A stretch of 8,487 nt of DNA from Thauera sp. Lineage in GTDB: Bacteria > Pseudomonadota > Gammaproteobacteria > Burkholderiales > Rhodocyclaceae. The translations under genes were made by a program, and so were the position numbers. The notes under the pieces were generated by a model, which saw nothing but the letters and a program-made list of their open reading frames with translations, was not told where the DNA came from and made no database searches. Location of the stretch: contig JAKLLJ010000130.1 of NCBI GenBank assembly GCA_023150215.1, forward strand, positions 1-8,487, given 5' to 3'. Shown piece after piece: positions 1 to 6,777 of the stretch (position 1 is its first letter; every line of letters begins with the position of its first letter).

Positions 1-424
1 CTTCGACGAGGTCGGGGTGGAAGCTCACGCTGTCGGCGTCGGTCTGTTCGGCCTCGAGGCGGCCCTGCATCGCGCGCAGGCCCAGATAGCGCTGGCGCAC
101 GGACTCGTGGTTGGCGCGCGCGGTGGCGGCGTCGAGCTCGATGAGGACCTGGCCTTCGTGCACGAGCTCGCCCTCGCCCACCAGCACGCGCTTGATGATG
201 CCGCCGCTCAGGTGCTGCACCGCCTTGCGCTTGGTGTCCACCATCACCGTGCCCTGCGCGGGCACGCCTTCGTCGAGCGGCGCGAGCGCGGCCCACAGCA
301 GGAAGCCGCCGAAGCCGAGGCCGAGCGCCCACAGGCCGACGCGGGCGGCGCGGCCAGTGTCGGCGGGGGGCACACCCTTGCCGGGCGCGGCCGTCGGGAG
401 GTTGTTGAAGTCGGAATTAGCCAT
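1..424 (-). CDS. Type I secretion membrane-fusion (HlyD/PrtE family) protein, N-terminal part
   Basis: The reading frame starts at ATG 424-422 and stays open to the window edge, giving the first 141 residues of a protein whose family is usually about 430-480 residues. Residues 1-25 form a cytoplasmic, Pro/Ala-rich head. Residues 28-48 are one hydrophobic segment (VGLWALGLGFGGFLLWAALA), the inner-membrane anchor. Next comes the family's hallmark stretch: APLDEGVPAQGTV, then KRKAVQHLSGGIIKRVLVGEGELVHEGQ, a lipoyl/barrel-sandwich half around residues 65-98 (split here as AVQHLSGGIIKRV and GEGELVHEGQVLIELD). The start of the periplasmic coiled coil follows. The family links an ABC exporter to a TolC-like channel. 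The gene is 55 bases downstream of the second exporter gene on the same strand, as in prtDEF-type operons. A GGA element lies 13-11 bases before the ATG, so the ribosome site is weak. The coiled coil, the rest of the barrel and the C-terminus are outside the window. Confidence 0.9.
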   Translation of the reverse strand, partial: MANSDFNNLPTAAPGKGVPPADTGRAARVGLWALGLGFGGFLLWAALAPLDEGVPAQGTVMVDTKRKAVQHLSGGIIKRVLVGEGELVHEGQVLIELDAATARANHESVRQRYLGLRAMQGRLEAEQTDADSVSFHPDLVE

Positions 425-479
425 GTTTGTCGTGTCCAGCGGAAATCGTTGCGAAGTCGGTCGGCAAGGGGGGCGCCGC

Positions 480-2237
480 TCAGCCGAGCGCGGGCGCGGG
501 GGGCGCTGCGGACGGGGCGGGTGCCGGAGCGGGCGCGGCGGCGGGCGGGCGGGCCTGCGCCTGCAGCCAGGTCAGCACCGCGTCGCGTGATCCCTGGCAC
601 AGCACGCGGCCGTCGCGCAGCACCAGCAGCTGGTCGGCGACCGCGATCGCGCCCGGCCGGTGGGTGATCAGAAACACCGTGCGCCCCTTGTCGCGCAGCT
701 CGCGCACGGCCCGCATCAGCGCGGCCTCGCCGACGTCGTCGAGGTTGGCGTTGGGTTCGTCGAGCACGATCAGCGCCGGGTCGCCATAGATCGCGCGCGC
801 CAGGCCGACGCGCTGGCGCTGGCCACCCGAGAGCAGGCTGCCGGCCTCGCCCATCGGCGTGTCGTAGCCCTTGGGGAAGCGCAGGATCATGTCGTGCAAC
901 CCGGCGCTGCGTGCGGCGGCGATCACCTTGTCGGACTCGACCTCGGCGAAGCGCGCGATGTTCTCGGCGATGGTGCCGTCGAAGAGCTCGATGTCCTGCG
1001 GCAGGTAGCCGACATGGGGCCCCAGCTCGGCACGACTCCAGCCGTCGAGCGGATGGCCGTCGAGGAGAACCTCGCCGGAGACGTCCGGCCAGATCCCCAT
1101 CAGCACGCGCGCCAGCGTCGACTTGCCCGAGCCCGACGGACCGAGGACCACGGTGACCGAGCCCGGGCGGGCGTGCAGACTCACCCCGTGCAGGATCGGC
1201 TCGGCACGCCCGGGCGCGCTCGCCACCACGTCGCGCAGCTCCATCTCGCCGCTCGGCGGCACGCGGCTGAGCGCGGGGTCGCGCTCGGGGTGGGCCTGCA
1301 GCAGCGTTTCCAGGCGCAGGAAGGCGGTGCGCGCGCTGATGAAGCTGCGCCAGGTGTTGACCATCTGGTCGATCGGCGCCAGGGCACGCGACATCAGCAC
1401 GTTGGCGGCGATCATGCCGCCGGCGGTGAGCTCGCCCTCGATCACCAGCAGCGCGCCGGCCGCCAGCGCGAGCGACTGCTGGCAGTAACGCACCCACTTG
1501 CTGATTGCACCGATGCGGTGGGTGAGCCCCTGCGCGGCGCCCTGGCGCTCCATGTACTCGGCGTGGCGGCCGGCCCAGCGCTCGCGCAGACCCGACAGCA
1601 TGCCCATCGACTCGACCACCTCGGCATTGCGCAGCTTGCCCTGCAGGTAGAGGTTGACGTCGAGCGCGGCCTTGGAGGCCTGCTCGGACGGGACGATGGT
1701 GCGGCGGTGGCCGAACCAGGCGAGCGCGGCCTGCACCAGCGCAAAGCCGATCGAGGTCCAGCCGAGGAAGGGGTGCAGGAAGAACAGCACGCCAATGTAG
1801 ATCGGCGCCCAGGGCGCGTCGAAGAAGGTGAAGATGCCGTTGCCGGTGAGGAACTGGCGCACCTCGGTGAGATCGTTGAAGGCGCGCTGCGCGGGGGCGC
1901 CCGACTGGCTGAGGTTGGCCTCGAAGCTGGCGTTGAACACCCGCGTGCTGAGCACCGCATCGAGGCGCACGCCGGCGCGCACCAGCAGGCGCGAACGCGA
2001 CCACTCGGCGAACGCCATCACCGCGAAGAAGAACAGCGTGATCAGCGACACCACCAGCAGGGTGAGCTCGCTGCGGCTGACCAGCACGCGGTCGTAGATC
2101 TGCAGCATGTAGAGCGTGGGGGCGAGCATCAGCACGTTGGCCACCATGCTGAAGATGCCCACGATCAGGAATTCGCGCCTGAACGCGTAGAGGGTGGCAG
2201 CGAGTTCGCTGCGCGCAAAGAAACCGGTGACTGCCAT
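480..2237 (-). CDS. Type I secretion ABC exporter, PrtD-like (second of two)
   Basis: This 585-residue protein is an ATP-driven inner-membrane exporter with a fused membrane domain and nucleotide-binding domain, the usual PrtD length. It lacks an N-terminal C39 peptidase-like domain. Hydrophobic segments lie near residues 22-44, 56-78, 138-175 and 252-285. ATPase motifs are complete: Walker A GPSGSGKS (366-373), Q-loop Gln414 in YLPQDIELFDG, signature LSGGQRQR (469-476), Walker B with Asp493 and catalytic Glu494 (IVLDEP), D-loop NLD (498-500) and switch His526 (LITHRPG). The C-terminal 25 residues are a Pro/Ala repeat tail. The ATG at 2237 was chosen because the product then begins MAVTGFFARSELA, next to the first helix. 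A start 17 codons upstream (2288) would overlap the previous gene and adds only polar residues. A GGA lies 8-10 bases before the chosen ATG. The gene is 34 bases after the first exporter gene and 55 before the HlyD gene. The family assignment is secure; the substrate is unknown. Confidence 0.93.
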   Translation of the reverse strand: MAVTGFFARSELAATLYAFRREFLIVGIFSMVANVLMLAPTLYMLQIYDRVLVSRSELTLLVVSLITLFFFAVMAFAEWSRSRLLVRAGVRLDAVLSTRVFNASFEANLSQSGAPAQRAFNDLTEVRQFLTGNGIFTFFDAPWAPIYIGVLFFLHPFLGWTSIGFALVQAALAWFGHRRTIVPSEQASKAALDVNLYLQGKLRNAEVVESMGMLSGLRERWAGRHAEYMERQGAAQGLTHRIGAISKWVRYCQQSLALAAGALLVIEGELTAGGMIAANVLMSRALAPIDQMVNTWRSFISARTAFLRLETLLQAHPERDPALSRVPPSGEMELRDVVASAPGRAEPILHGVSLHARPGSVTVVLGPSGSGKSTLARVLMGIWPDVSGEVLLDGHPLDGWSRAELGPHVGYLPQDIELFDGTIAENIARFAEVESDKVIAAARSAGLHDMILRFPKGYDTPMGEAGSLLSGGQRQRVGLARAIYGDPALIVLDEPNANLDDVGEAALMRAVRELRDKGRTVFLITHRPGAIAVADQLLVLRDGRVLCQGSRDAVLTWLQAQARPPAAAPAPAPAPSAAPPAPALG

Positions 2238-2271
2238 GTTCGTTCCGATCGAGTCGTTCGTGGAGCGGCGC

Positions 2272-4038
2272 TCAGTGCGCCGCTGCAAGCGCGGGGCCGG
2301 CAGCCGGGGCCGGCACGGGACGCGCGCCCTGGGCCTGCTGTGCAGCTTGCTGTGCCGCCTGGTTGAGCGCTTCGAGCACCTGGTCGCGCGGACCGAAGGC
2401 CTGCTGCACGCCGTCGCGCAGCACCAGCATCTTGTCGGCCACGGCGAGCACGCTGGTGCGGTGGGTCATGATGACGAAGGTGGTGCCGCGCGCCTTGAGC
2501 TGCGCGATCGCCTGCGCCAGCGCGGCGTCGCCGGCCTCGTCGAGGCTGGAGTTGGGCTCGTCGAGCACCACGAACACCGGATCGTCGTAGAGCGCACGCG
2601 CCAGCGCCACGCGCTGGCGCTGGCCGCCGGAGAGGATCGCGCCATCGCGCCCGACCGGGCTGTCGTAGCCCTGCGGCAGCGCCAGGATGAAGGCGTGCAG
2701 GCCGACCAGGCTTGCCGCCGCGTGCACCTTGTCCATGTCCACCTCGCCGAAGCGGGCGATGTTCTCGGCGAGCGTGCCTTCGAGCAGCTCCACCCCTTGC
2801 GGCAGGTAGCCGAGATGCGGGCCGAGCTCGAGCTTGTCCCACGCGAACACGTCGGCGCCATCGAGGCGCACCTTGCCGCTGATCGCCGGCCACAGGCCCA
2901 CCAGCAGGCGCGCGAGCGTGGTCTTGCCGGAGGCCGAGGGCCCCACCACGGCGAGCACCTCGCCCGCCTGCAGGGCAAAGGCGATGCCGCGCAGGATCGG
3001 CGCGTTGCTGCCGGGCGCGCCGGCGATCACGCTCTCCACGCCGAGCACGCCGCGCGGCGCGGGCAGCGCCATCGCCGGCGCCCGTTCGGGCACCTGGGTG
3101 AGCAACTGGTCGAGGCGGCGCCAGGCATCGCGCACGTTCACCACGCCCCGCCACTGGCTCACCATCTGCACCAGCGGCGCCAGCATGCGCCCGCCCAGCA
3201 CCGAGGCCACGATCATCATGCCGGGGCCGCCGGCGAGCGCATCCTCGAGGATCAGCCAGCCGCCGAGGCCGAGCAGCAGCGAACCCATCGTGGTCTGCAC
3301 GAACTTGCTGCCGGCCCGAAAGGCGCCGGCCTTGTCCGAGGCCTGCGCCTGCTTGCCGAGGAACTCGTGCTGCTTCTCCATCCAGCGGCGGTGGATGTGG
3401 TGCAGCATGCCCATCGCCTCGATGACCTCGGCGTTGCGCAGGGAGCCGTCGGCATACTGCTGCGCGGCGATCGCCGAGCGGTTGGCTTCGGTAAGCGGCG
3501 GGTTGGTGCTGCGCTCGTTGAGCCACGCCAGCCCGACCTGCACCACGGCGCCGCCCACCGCCGCCCAGCCGAGCACCGGGCTGGCGAGGAACAGGATCAC
3601 CATGAACACCAGCGAGACCGGCGACTCCATGACCGCGCCCACCACCGGGTTGTGCAGGAAGTCGCGCACGGTGCGGAAGTCGTTCATCGGCTGCACGCTC
3701 GGCGGCCCCAGGCGGCGCAGGTTGGATTCGTACATGGCCTGGAACACGCGCGGCGCCATGCGGCGGTCGAGCAGCTGGCCGGCTTCGCGCATGGTCTCGG
3801 AGCGCGCCCAGTCGAGCACCTCCATGACGATGTAGGCCACCACCACCACCACGGTCAGCATGCCCAGGGTGATGTAGCTGCGGCTGTTCACCACACGCTC
3901 GTAGACCTCGAACATATAGGCGGTGGGGGCCAGCACCAGCAGGGCGCCGATGAGGGCGAAGCCGAAGGCGCGCCAGTAGTGCGACTTGAAAGCGAGCACG
4001 GCTTCGTGCAGCTCGGACGGTTTCTTGTTCGGGTTCAT
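2272..4038 (-). CDS. Type I secretion ABC exporter, PrtD-like (first of two)
   Basis: This 588-residue ABC exporter is a paralogue of its downstream neighbour. The two ATPase halves align without gaps across roughly residues 350-550. Hydrophobic segments occur near residues 22-42, 57-77, 138-172 and 248-285. Motifs are intact: Walker A GPSASGKT (366-373), Q-loop Gln414 in YLPQGVELLEG, signature LSGGQRQR (469-476), Walker B Asp493 and catalytic Glu494 (FVVLDEP), D-loop SLD (498-500) and switch His526 (IMTHRTS). Both proteins should therefore be able to hydrolyse ATP, and they could pair as a heterodimer. The C-terminus is an Ala/Gln- then Pro/Ala-rich tail of about 30 residues. The start ATG overlaps the stop of the upstream TnpB-like gene (ATGA, 4038-4035), with a purine-rich GAAGAGAG just before it, so translation is probably coupled. 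An alternative family would be a general lipid or peptide ABC exporter, but the HlyD gene downstream favours type I secretion. Confidence 0.93.
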   Translation of the reverse strand: MNPNKKPSELHEAVLAFKSHYWRAFGFALIGALLVLAPTAYMFEVYERVVNSRSYITLGMLTVVVVVAYIVMEVLDWARSETMREAGQLLDRRMAPRVFQAMYESNLRRLGPPSVQPMNDFRTVRDFLHNPVVGAVMESPVSLVFMVILFLASPVLGWAAVGGAVVQVGLAWLNERSTNPPLTEANRSAIAAQQYADGSLRNAEVIEAMGMLHHIHRRWMEKQHEFLGKQAQASDKAGAFRAGSKFVQTTMGSLLLGLGGWLILEDALAGGPGMMIVASVLGGRMLAPLVQMVSQWRGVVNVRDAWRRLDQLLTQVPERAPAMALPAPRGVLGVESVIAGAPGSNAPILRGIAFALQAGEVLAVVGPSASGKTTLARLLVGLWPAISGKVRLDGADVFAWDKLELGPHLGYLPQGVELLEGTLAENIARFGEVDMDKVHAAASLVGLHAFILALPQGYDSPVGRDGAILSGGQRQRVALARALYDDPVFVVLDEPNSSLDEAGDAALAQAIAQLKARGTTFVIMTHRTSVLAVADKMLVLRDGVQQAFGPRDQVLEALNQAAQQAAQQAQGARPVPAPAAGPALAAAH

Positions 4039-4637
4039 GCGCTCTCTTCAACCATCAGGTATTCGGGAATCTCGTCGGGGGCGGGCGGTGCCGGGTCGGC
4101 CGCATCGGCCTCGGTCTCGGCGAACGCGAATGCCAGCTCGAAGCCGCCGTCGGCCTGCTGCGAGAGCACGATCTCGCGCAGCTTCTGCGCGTGGAAGGCG
4201 GTCTCGTCTTCGGGGCGCAGCGCGAGCTGGAAGCGCATGCGGCCGTCGAGCGTATACATCGACACCTGGCCCGCCTTGAGGCTCAGTGTGTGGCGGTCGA
4301 AATACACCGGGCAGTTGTCGGCGAAGCGCAGCAGCGGCAGCGGGCGCTCGCCCACGCGAGCGACGTTGAACGGGCTCTTCGGGTGCTGGTACACCAGCCG
4401 GCTGGCACGGCACACCGAGTAGATCGCGTTGCACACCATCTGCGAGCCGATCTCGGGAAACTGCTCGCGCAGCCCCTTGTAGGTCATGTGGTGGAGCGCC
4501 ACCCGGTTCCAGCAGCGCGTGTCGCGCACCACCGGCGCCAGAGTGTTGCACAGGCGCGCGAACGCCACCTGCAGCTCGAGCAGGCGGGTGCGTTGTGCGG
4601 GCGAAGTGTCGAGCCGGAGGCGGAGCAGGGTGCGCAT
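4035..4637 (-). CDS. TnpB/IS605-OrfB N-terminal-like protein lacking the RuvC nuclease half
   Basis: This 200-residue protein was recognised by recall of family patterns, not by a search. Residues 1-80 follow the helical N-terminal pattern of one large TnpB lineage: an initial strand (TLLRLRLD), a helix with FARLCNTLAP (26-34), then CWNRVALHHMTYKGLREQF (42-60), PEIGSQM (61-67) and an alternating helix to residue 80. Residues 100-170 resemble the following beta-rich wedge region, including LSLKAGQVSMYTLDGRMRF (118-136). In TnpB the RuvC-I motif with its catalytic Asp (a G-D-L-G type sequence) comes next. Here the chain ends in an acidic, Pro-rich tail (about 172-200), so the nuclease and the zinc ribbon are absent and the length is about half of TnpB. 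The stop overlaps the exporter start (ATGA), placing it first in the secretion operon. No Shine-Dalgarno precedes ATG 4637. A role in RNA or DNA binding and regulation of the operon is inference; a decayed transposase fragment is the alternative. Confidence 0.75.
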   Translation of the reverse strand: MRTLLRLRLDTSPAQRTRLLELQVAFARLCNTLAPVVRDTRCWNRVALHHMTYKGLREQFPEIGSQMVCNAIYSVCRASRLVYQHPKSPFNVARVGERPLPLLRFADNCPVYFDRHTLSLKAGQVSMYTLDGRMRFQLALRPEDETAFHAQKLREIVLSQQADGGFELAFAFAETEADAADPAPPAPDEIPEYLMVEESA

Positions 4638-4647
4638 GTGGGGCGCG

Positions 4648-4653
4648 ATTGTA
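4648..4653 (-). promoter_or_regulatory. Candidate -10 box for the secretion operon, nearly leaderless
   Basis: On the minus strand TACAAT (5 of 6 matches to TATAAT) ends 10 bases before the ATG of the TnpB-like gene. Transcription from it would begin about 4 bases before the start codon, which fits the lack of any Shine-Dalgarno there. It sits in the 8-base palindrome TTGTACAA. No convincing -35 is present at 16-18 bases spacing (GTTTTT or similar), so it would need an activator or may be chance. A second weak -10-like sequence, TATAGG, lies at about 4666-4661. Confidence 0.3.
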
Positions 4654-4669
4654 CAACATGTCCTATATG

Positions 4670-4699
4670 AAAAAACGGGACTGCTTCACGAAGCGCCCG
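4670..4699 (-). terminator. Terminator-like hairpin with T6 tract upstream of the secretion operon
   Basis: Read on the minus strand, CGGG at 4699-4696 pairs with CCCG at 4679-4676, and GCTT pairs with AAGC around a CGTG tetraloop. A small internal loop (C against AGT) separates the two stems. Six T residues follow directly (4675-4670). This is the form of a rho-independent terminator. It lies about 33 bases before the ATG of the TnpB-like gene and is oriented with that gene. It could stop antisense transcripts from gmd or act as an attenuator if the operon's promoter lies upstream. It could also be a relic of the subterminal hairpins of an IS605-type element. No T tract follows on the plus strand. 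Confidence 0.5.
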
Positions 4700-4778
4700 G
4701 CGCGCAGCCCCACCCCCGCCGGCCCTGCCCGCCTCCGCTGCCGCGGCGCAACATGGACATGAATTCGGCGAGCGCTGA

Positions 4779-4787
4779 TGCGATAAT
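4779..4787 (+). promoter_or_regulatory. Extended -10 promoter for the gmd cluster
   Basis: TGCGATAAT matches the extended -10 form TGnTATAAT with one mismatch. At a 17-base spacing upstream lies ATGAAT (4759-4764), a 3 of 6 match to TTGACA, which is acceptable for an extended -10 promoter. The predicted start of transcription is near 4794, giving a leader of about 49 bases before the GTG of gmd. The -10 is exactly bracketed by ATGC (4778-4781) and GCAT (4788-4791), a small inverted repeat that could be an operator. Confidence 0.5.
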
Positions 4788-4828
4788 GCATGATGATTTC
4801 CCGGCAAGCGGATGGGCCGCGCCCCGAA

Positions 4829-4834
4829 AAGAGG
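4829..4834 (+). promoter_or_regulatory. gmd: Ribosome binding site of gmd (fixes GTG start)
   Basis: AAGAGG lies 8 bases before GTG 4843-4845. It supports GTG as the start over the longer in-frame extension, which runs upstream through the intergenic region and would add non-homologous residues before the conserved SKSAIVTGITGQDG. Confidence 0.7.
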
Positions 4835-4842
4835 TTCTATTT

Positions 4843-5880
4843 GTGAGCAAGTCTGCAATCGTCACCGGTATCACCGGACAAGATGGCGCCTACCTGGCCG
4901 AGCTCCTGCTCGACAAGGGCTACACGGTGTTCGGCACCTATCGCCGCACCAGCTCGGTCAATTTCTGGCGTATCGAAGAGCTCGGCATCGCGAGCCATCC
5001 GAACCTGCAACTGGTCGAATACGACCTCACCGACCTGTCGGCCAGCATTCGCCTGCTGCAGACGACCGCGGCCAGCGAGGTGTACAACCTGGCGGCGCAG
5101 AGCTTCGTGGGCGTCTCGTTCGACCAGCCGGTCACCACCGGCGAGATCACCGGGCTGGGTGCGGTGAACCTGCTCGAAGCCATCCGCATCGTGAATCCGC
5201 AGGCGCGCTTCTACCAGGCGTCGACCTCCGAGATGTTCGGCAAGGTGCAGCAGATCCCACAGACCGAAGCCACCCCCTTCTATCCGCGCAGCCCTTACGG
5301 CGTCGCCAAGCTGTATGCGCACTGGATGACGATCAACTACCGCGAGAGCTACGGGATCTTCGGTACCAGCGGCATCCTGTTCAACCACGAGTCGCCACTG
5401 CGCGGCCGCGAGTTCCTAACGCGCAAGGTCACCGACAGCATGGCCAAGATCAGGCTGGGCAAGCTCGATGTGCTCGAACTGGGCAATCTGGACGCCCGGC
5501 GCGACTGGGGCTTCGCCAGGGAGTACGTGGAAGGCATGTGGCGGATGCTGCAGGCCGAGAAGCCCGATACCTATGTGCTGGCGACCAACCGCACCGAGAC
5601 CGTGCGCGACTTCGTCAGCCTGGCCGCCAAGGCGCTCGACTACGACTTGCAGTGGGAAGGCCGCGAGGACAAGGAGATCGGCATCGACCGCGTCTCGGGT
5701 CGCACGCTGGTGCGCGTCAACCCGAAGTTCTATCGCCCGGCCGAAGTCGAGCTGCTGATCGGCGACGCCGCCAAGGCCAGGGACGAGCTGGGCTGGGAAG
5801 CGAAGACCACGCTGGAGCAGCTCTGTCAGATGATGGTCGACGCGGACATCCGCCGCAACGAGCGCGGCTCCTCGTTCTGA
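4843..5880 (+). CDS. gmd: GDP-mannose 4,6-dehydratase
   Basis: This 345-residue cytoplasmic short-chain dehydrogenase/reductase converts GDP-D-mannose to GDP-4-keto-6-deoxy-D-mannose using bound NADP, the entry step to GDP-rhamnose, GDP-fucose, GDP-talose and GDP-perosamine. The nucleotide-binding motif TGITGQDG is at residues 8-15. The family's RR loop is at GTYRRTSSVN (31-40). Ser/Thr plus Glu of the active site appear in ASTSEMFGK (126-134), and the catalytic Tyr152 and Lys156 in SPYGVAKLYAHW. GMD-typical FNHESPLRGREFLTRKV spans 180-196 and NLDARRDWGFAREYV spans 215-229. Length is normal for the family. It starts with GTG, chosen from the ribosome site and the family's N-terminus. It is divergent from the secretion operon and only 9 bases before rmd, so the two are surely co-transcribed. 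Confidence 0.95.
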   Translation: MSKSAIVTGITGQDGAYLAELLLDKGYTVFGTYRRTSSVNFWRIEELGIASHPNLQLVEYDLTDLSASIRLLQTTAASEVYNLAAQSFVGVSFDQPVTTGEITGLGAVNLLEAIRIVNPQARFYQASTSEMFGKVQQIPQTEATPFYPRSPYGVAKLYAHWMTINYRESYGIFGTSGILFNHESPLRGREFLTRKVTDSMAKIRLGKLDVLELGNLDARRDWGFAREYVEGMWRMLQAEKPDTYVLATNRTETVRDFVSLAAKALDYDLQWEGREDKEIGIDRVSGRTLVRVNPKFYRPAEVELLIGDAAKARDELGWEAKTTLEQLCQMMVDADIRRNERGSSF

Positions 5881-5889
5881 GCGTCGACG

Positions 5890-6777
5890 ATGAAACGCGC
5901 GCTGATCACCGGAATCCAGGGCTTCACCGGCCAATACGTCGCGGCCGAGCTCGAGCGGCATGGCTGGGAAGTCTGGGGCGTCGGCTCCCACGACCAGCCC
6001 GGCGCCGATCGCTATCGCCGCGCGGACATCGCCGACGCTGCCGCCCTGCGCGCGATCGTGGCCGAGCTGCGCCCGCATGCGGTGGTGCATCTGGCCGCAA
6101 TTGCCTTCGTGGGCCACGGCGACGCCGAGGCGTTCTACCGCGTCAATCTGATCGGGACGCGCAACCTGCTCGCCGCCCTGGCGGCCGGCGACCAGCCCCC
6201 CGAATGCGTGCTGCTGGCGAGCAGCGCCAACGTCTATGGCAACACTACCGCGGGCGTGCTGAGCGAGACGACACCTCCCAACCCCGCCAACGATTACGCG
6301 GTGAGCAAGCTGGCCATGGAATACATGGCCCGGCTGTGGATGGACAAGCTGCCGATCGTGATCGCACGCCCGTTCAACTACACCGGGGTCGGTCAGTCGG
6401 AGTCTTTCCTGCTGCCGAAGATCGTGGGCCACTTCCGCCGTGGGGCGGACGTGATCGAGCTGGGCAACCTGGACGTGTGGCGCGACTTTTCCGATGTGCG
6501 CGCAGTCGCCGAAGCGTATCGACGCGTGCTGGAGACCCGCCCTGCCGGTGAAACCCTCAACGTGTGCTCGGGCAGCACGCACTCCTTGCGTGAAGTGATC
6601 GCCATGGCCGAAAGAATCTGCGGCCGTCCGATGAGCGTGCAGGTCAATCCGGCCTTTGTTCGGGCCAACGAGGTGAAGACCCTGTGCGGCGACGCGGCAC
6701 GCCTGCGCGCAGTCATCGGCGAGTGGTCCTCGCCGCCGCTCGAGGAGACGCTGTGCTGGATGCTGGAGGCGCGGTGA
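5890..6777 (+). CDS. rmd: GDP-4-keto-6-deoxy-D-mannose reductase-like epimerase/dehydratase family enzyme
   Basis: This 295-residue extended short-chain dehydrogenase has TGIQGFTG (7-14) for NAD(P) binding, DVVHLAA-like VVHLAAIAFVGHG (65-77), the active-site Ser in LLASSANVYGN (108-118), catalytic Tyr136 and Lys140 (NDYAVSKLAMEY), and the substrate-side ARPFNYTGVGQSESFLLPKI (159-178) and NLDVWRDFSDV (193-203). These agree with Rmd of Pseudomonas, which reduces the Gmd product to GDP-D-rhamnose. Closely related enzymes make GDP-6-deoxy-D-talose, and sequence inspection cannot exclude that. The position 9 bases after gmd strongly supports use of the Gmd product. No clear Shine-Dalgarno is seen, which suggests coupling to gmd translation. 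Its last codons contain a GGAGG that appears to serve the next ORF, and its TGA overlaps an ATG (TGATG). Confidence 0.8.
   Translation: MKRALITGIQGFTGQYVAAELERHGWEVWGVGSHDQPGADRYRRADIADAAALRAIVAELRPHAVVHLAAIAFVGHGDAEAFYRVNLIGTRNLLAALAAGDQPPECVLLASSANVYGNTTAGVLSETTPPNPANDYAVSKLAMEYMARLWMDKLPIVIARPFNYTGVGQSESFLLPKIVGHFRRGADVIELGNLDVWRDFSDVRAVAEAYRRVLETRPAGETLNVCSGSTHSLREVIAMAERICGRPMSVQVNPAFVRANEVKTLCGDAARLRAVIGEWSSPPLEETLCWMLEAR
6765..6769 (+). promoter_or_regulatory. Strong Shine-Dalgarno inside the 3' end of rmd
   Basis: GGAGG lies exactly 7 bases before ATG 6777-6779, an ideal spacing. It is the best ribosome site in the gap before the glycosyltransferase gene, whose own ATG at 6860 has only a weak AGG ten bases away. 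It therefore argues that ribosomes initiate at 6777. Confidence 0.5.

Noticed and set aside
2238..2288. Longer start of the second exporter at 2288.
   Set aside because: It overlaps the preceding gene by 17 bases and adds 17 polar residues unlike the family; ATG 2237 fits better.
660..4422. Very long open frames on the plus strand opposite the exporter genes (660-2366 and 2194-4422).
   Set aside because: They are His/Arg/Ala-rich shadows of GC-rich genes on the minus strand, match no family pattern, and conflict with two clear ABC exporters.
4035..4637. A complete IS200/IS605 element with guide RNA around the TnpB-like gene.
   Set aside because: No TnpA gene, no RuvC half and no right end are present; the exporter gene begins at the stop codon, leaving no room for the usual 3' guide RNA.
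4486..4842. In-frame upstream extension of gmd to ATG 4486.
   Set aside because: It would run through the TnpB-like gene and the promoter region. GTG 4843 has a good ribosome site and matches the family N-terminus.
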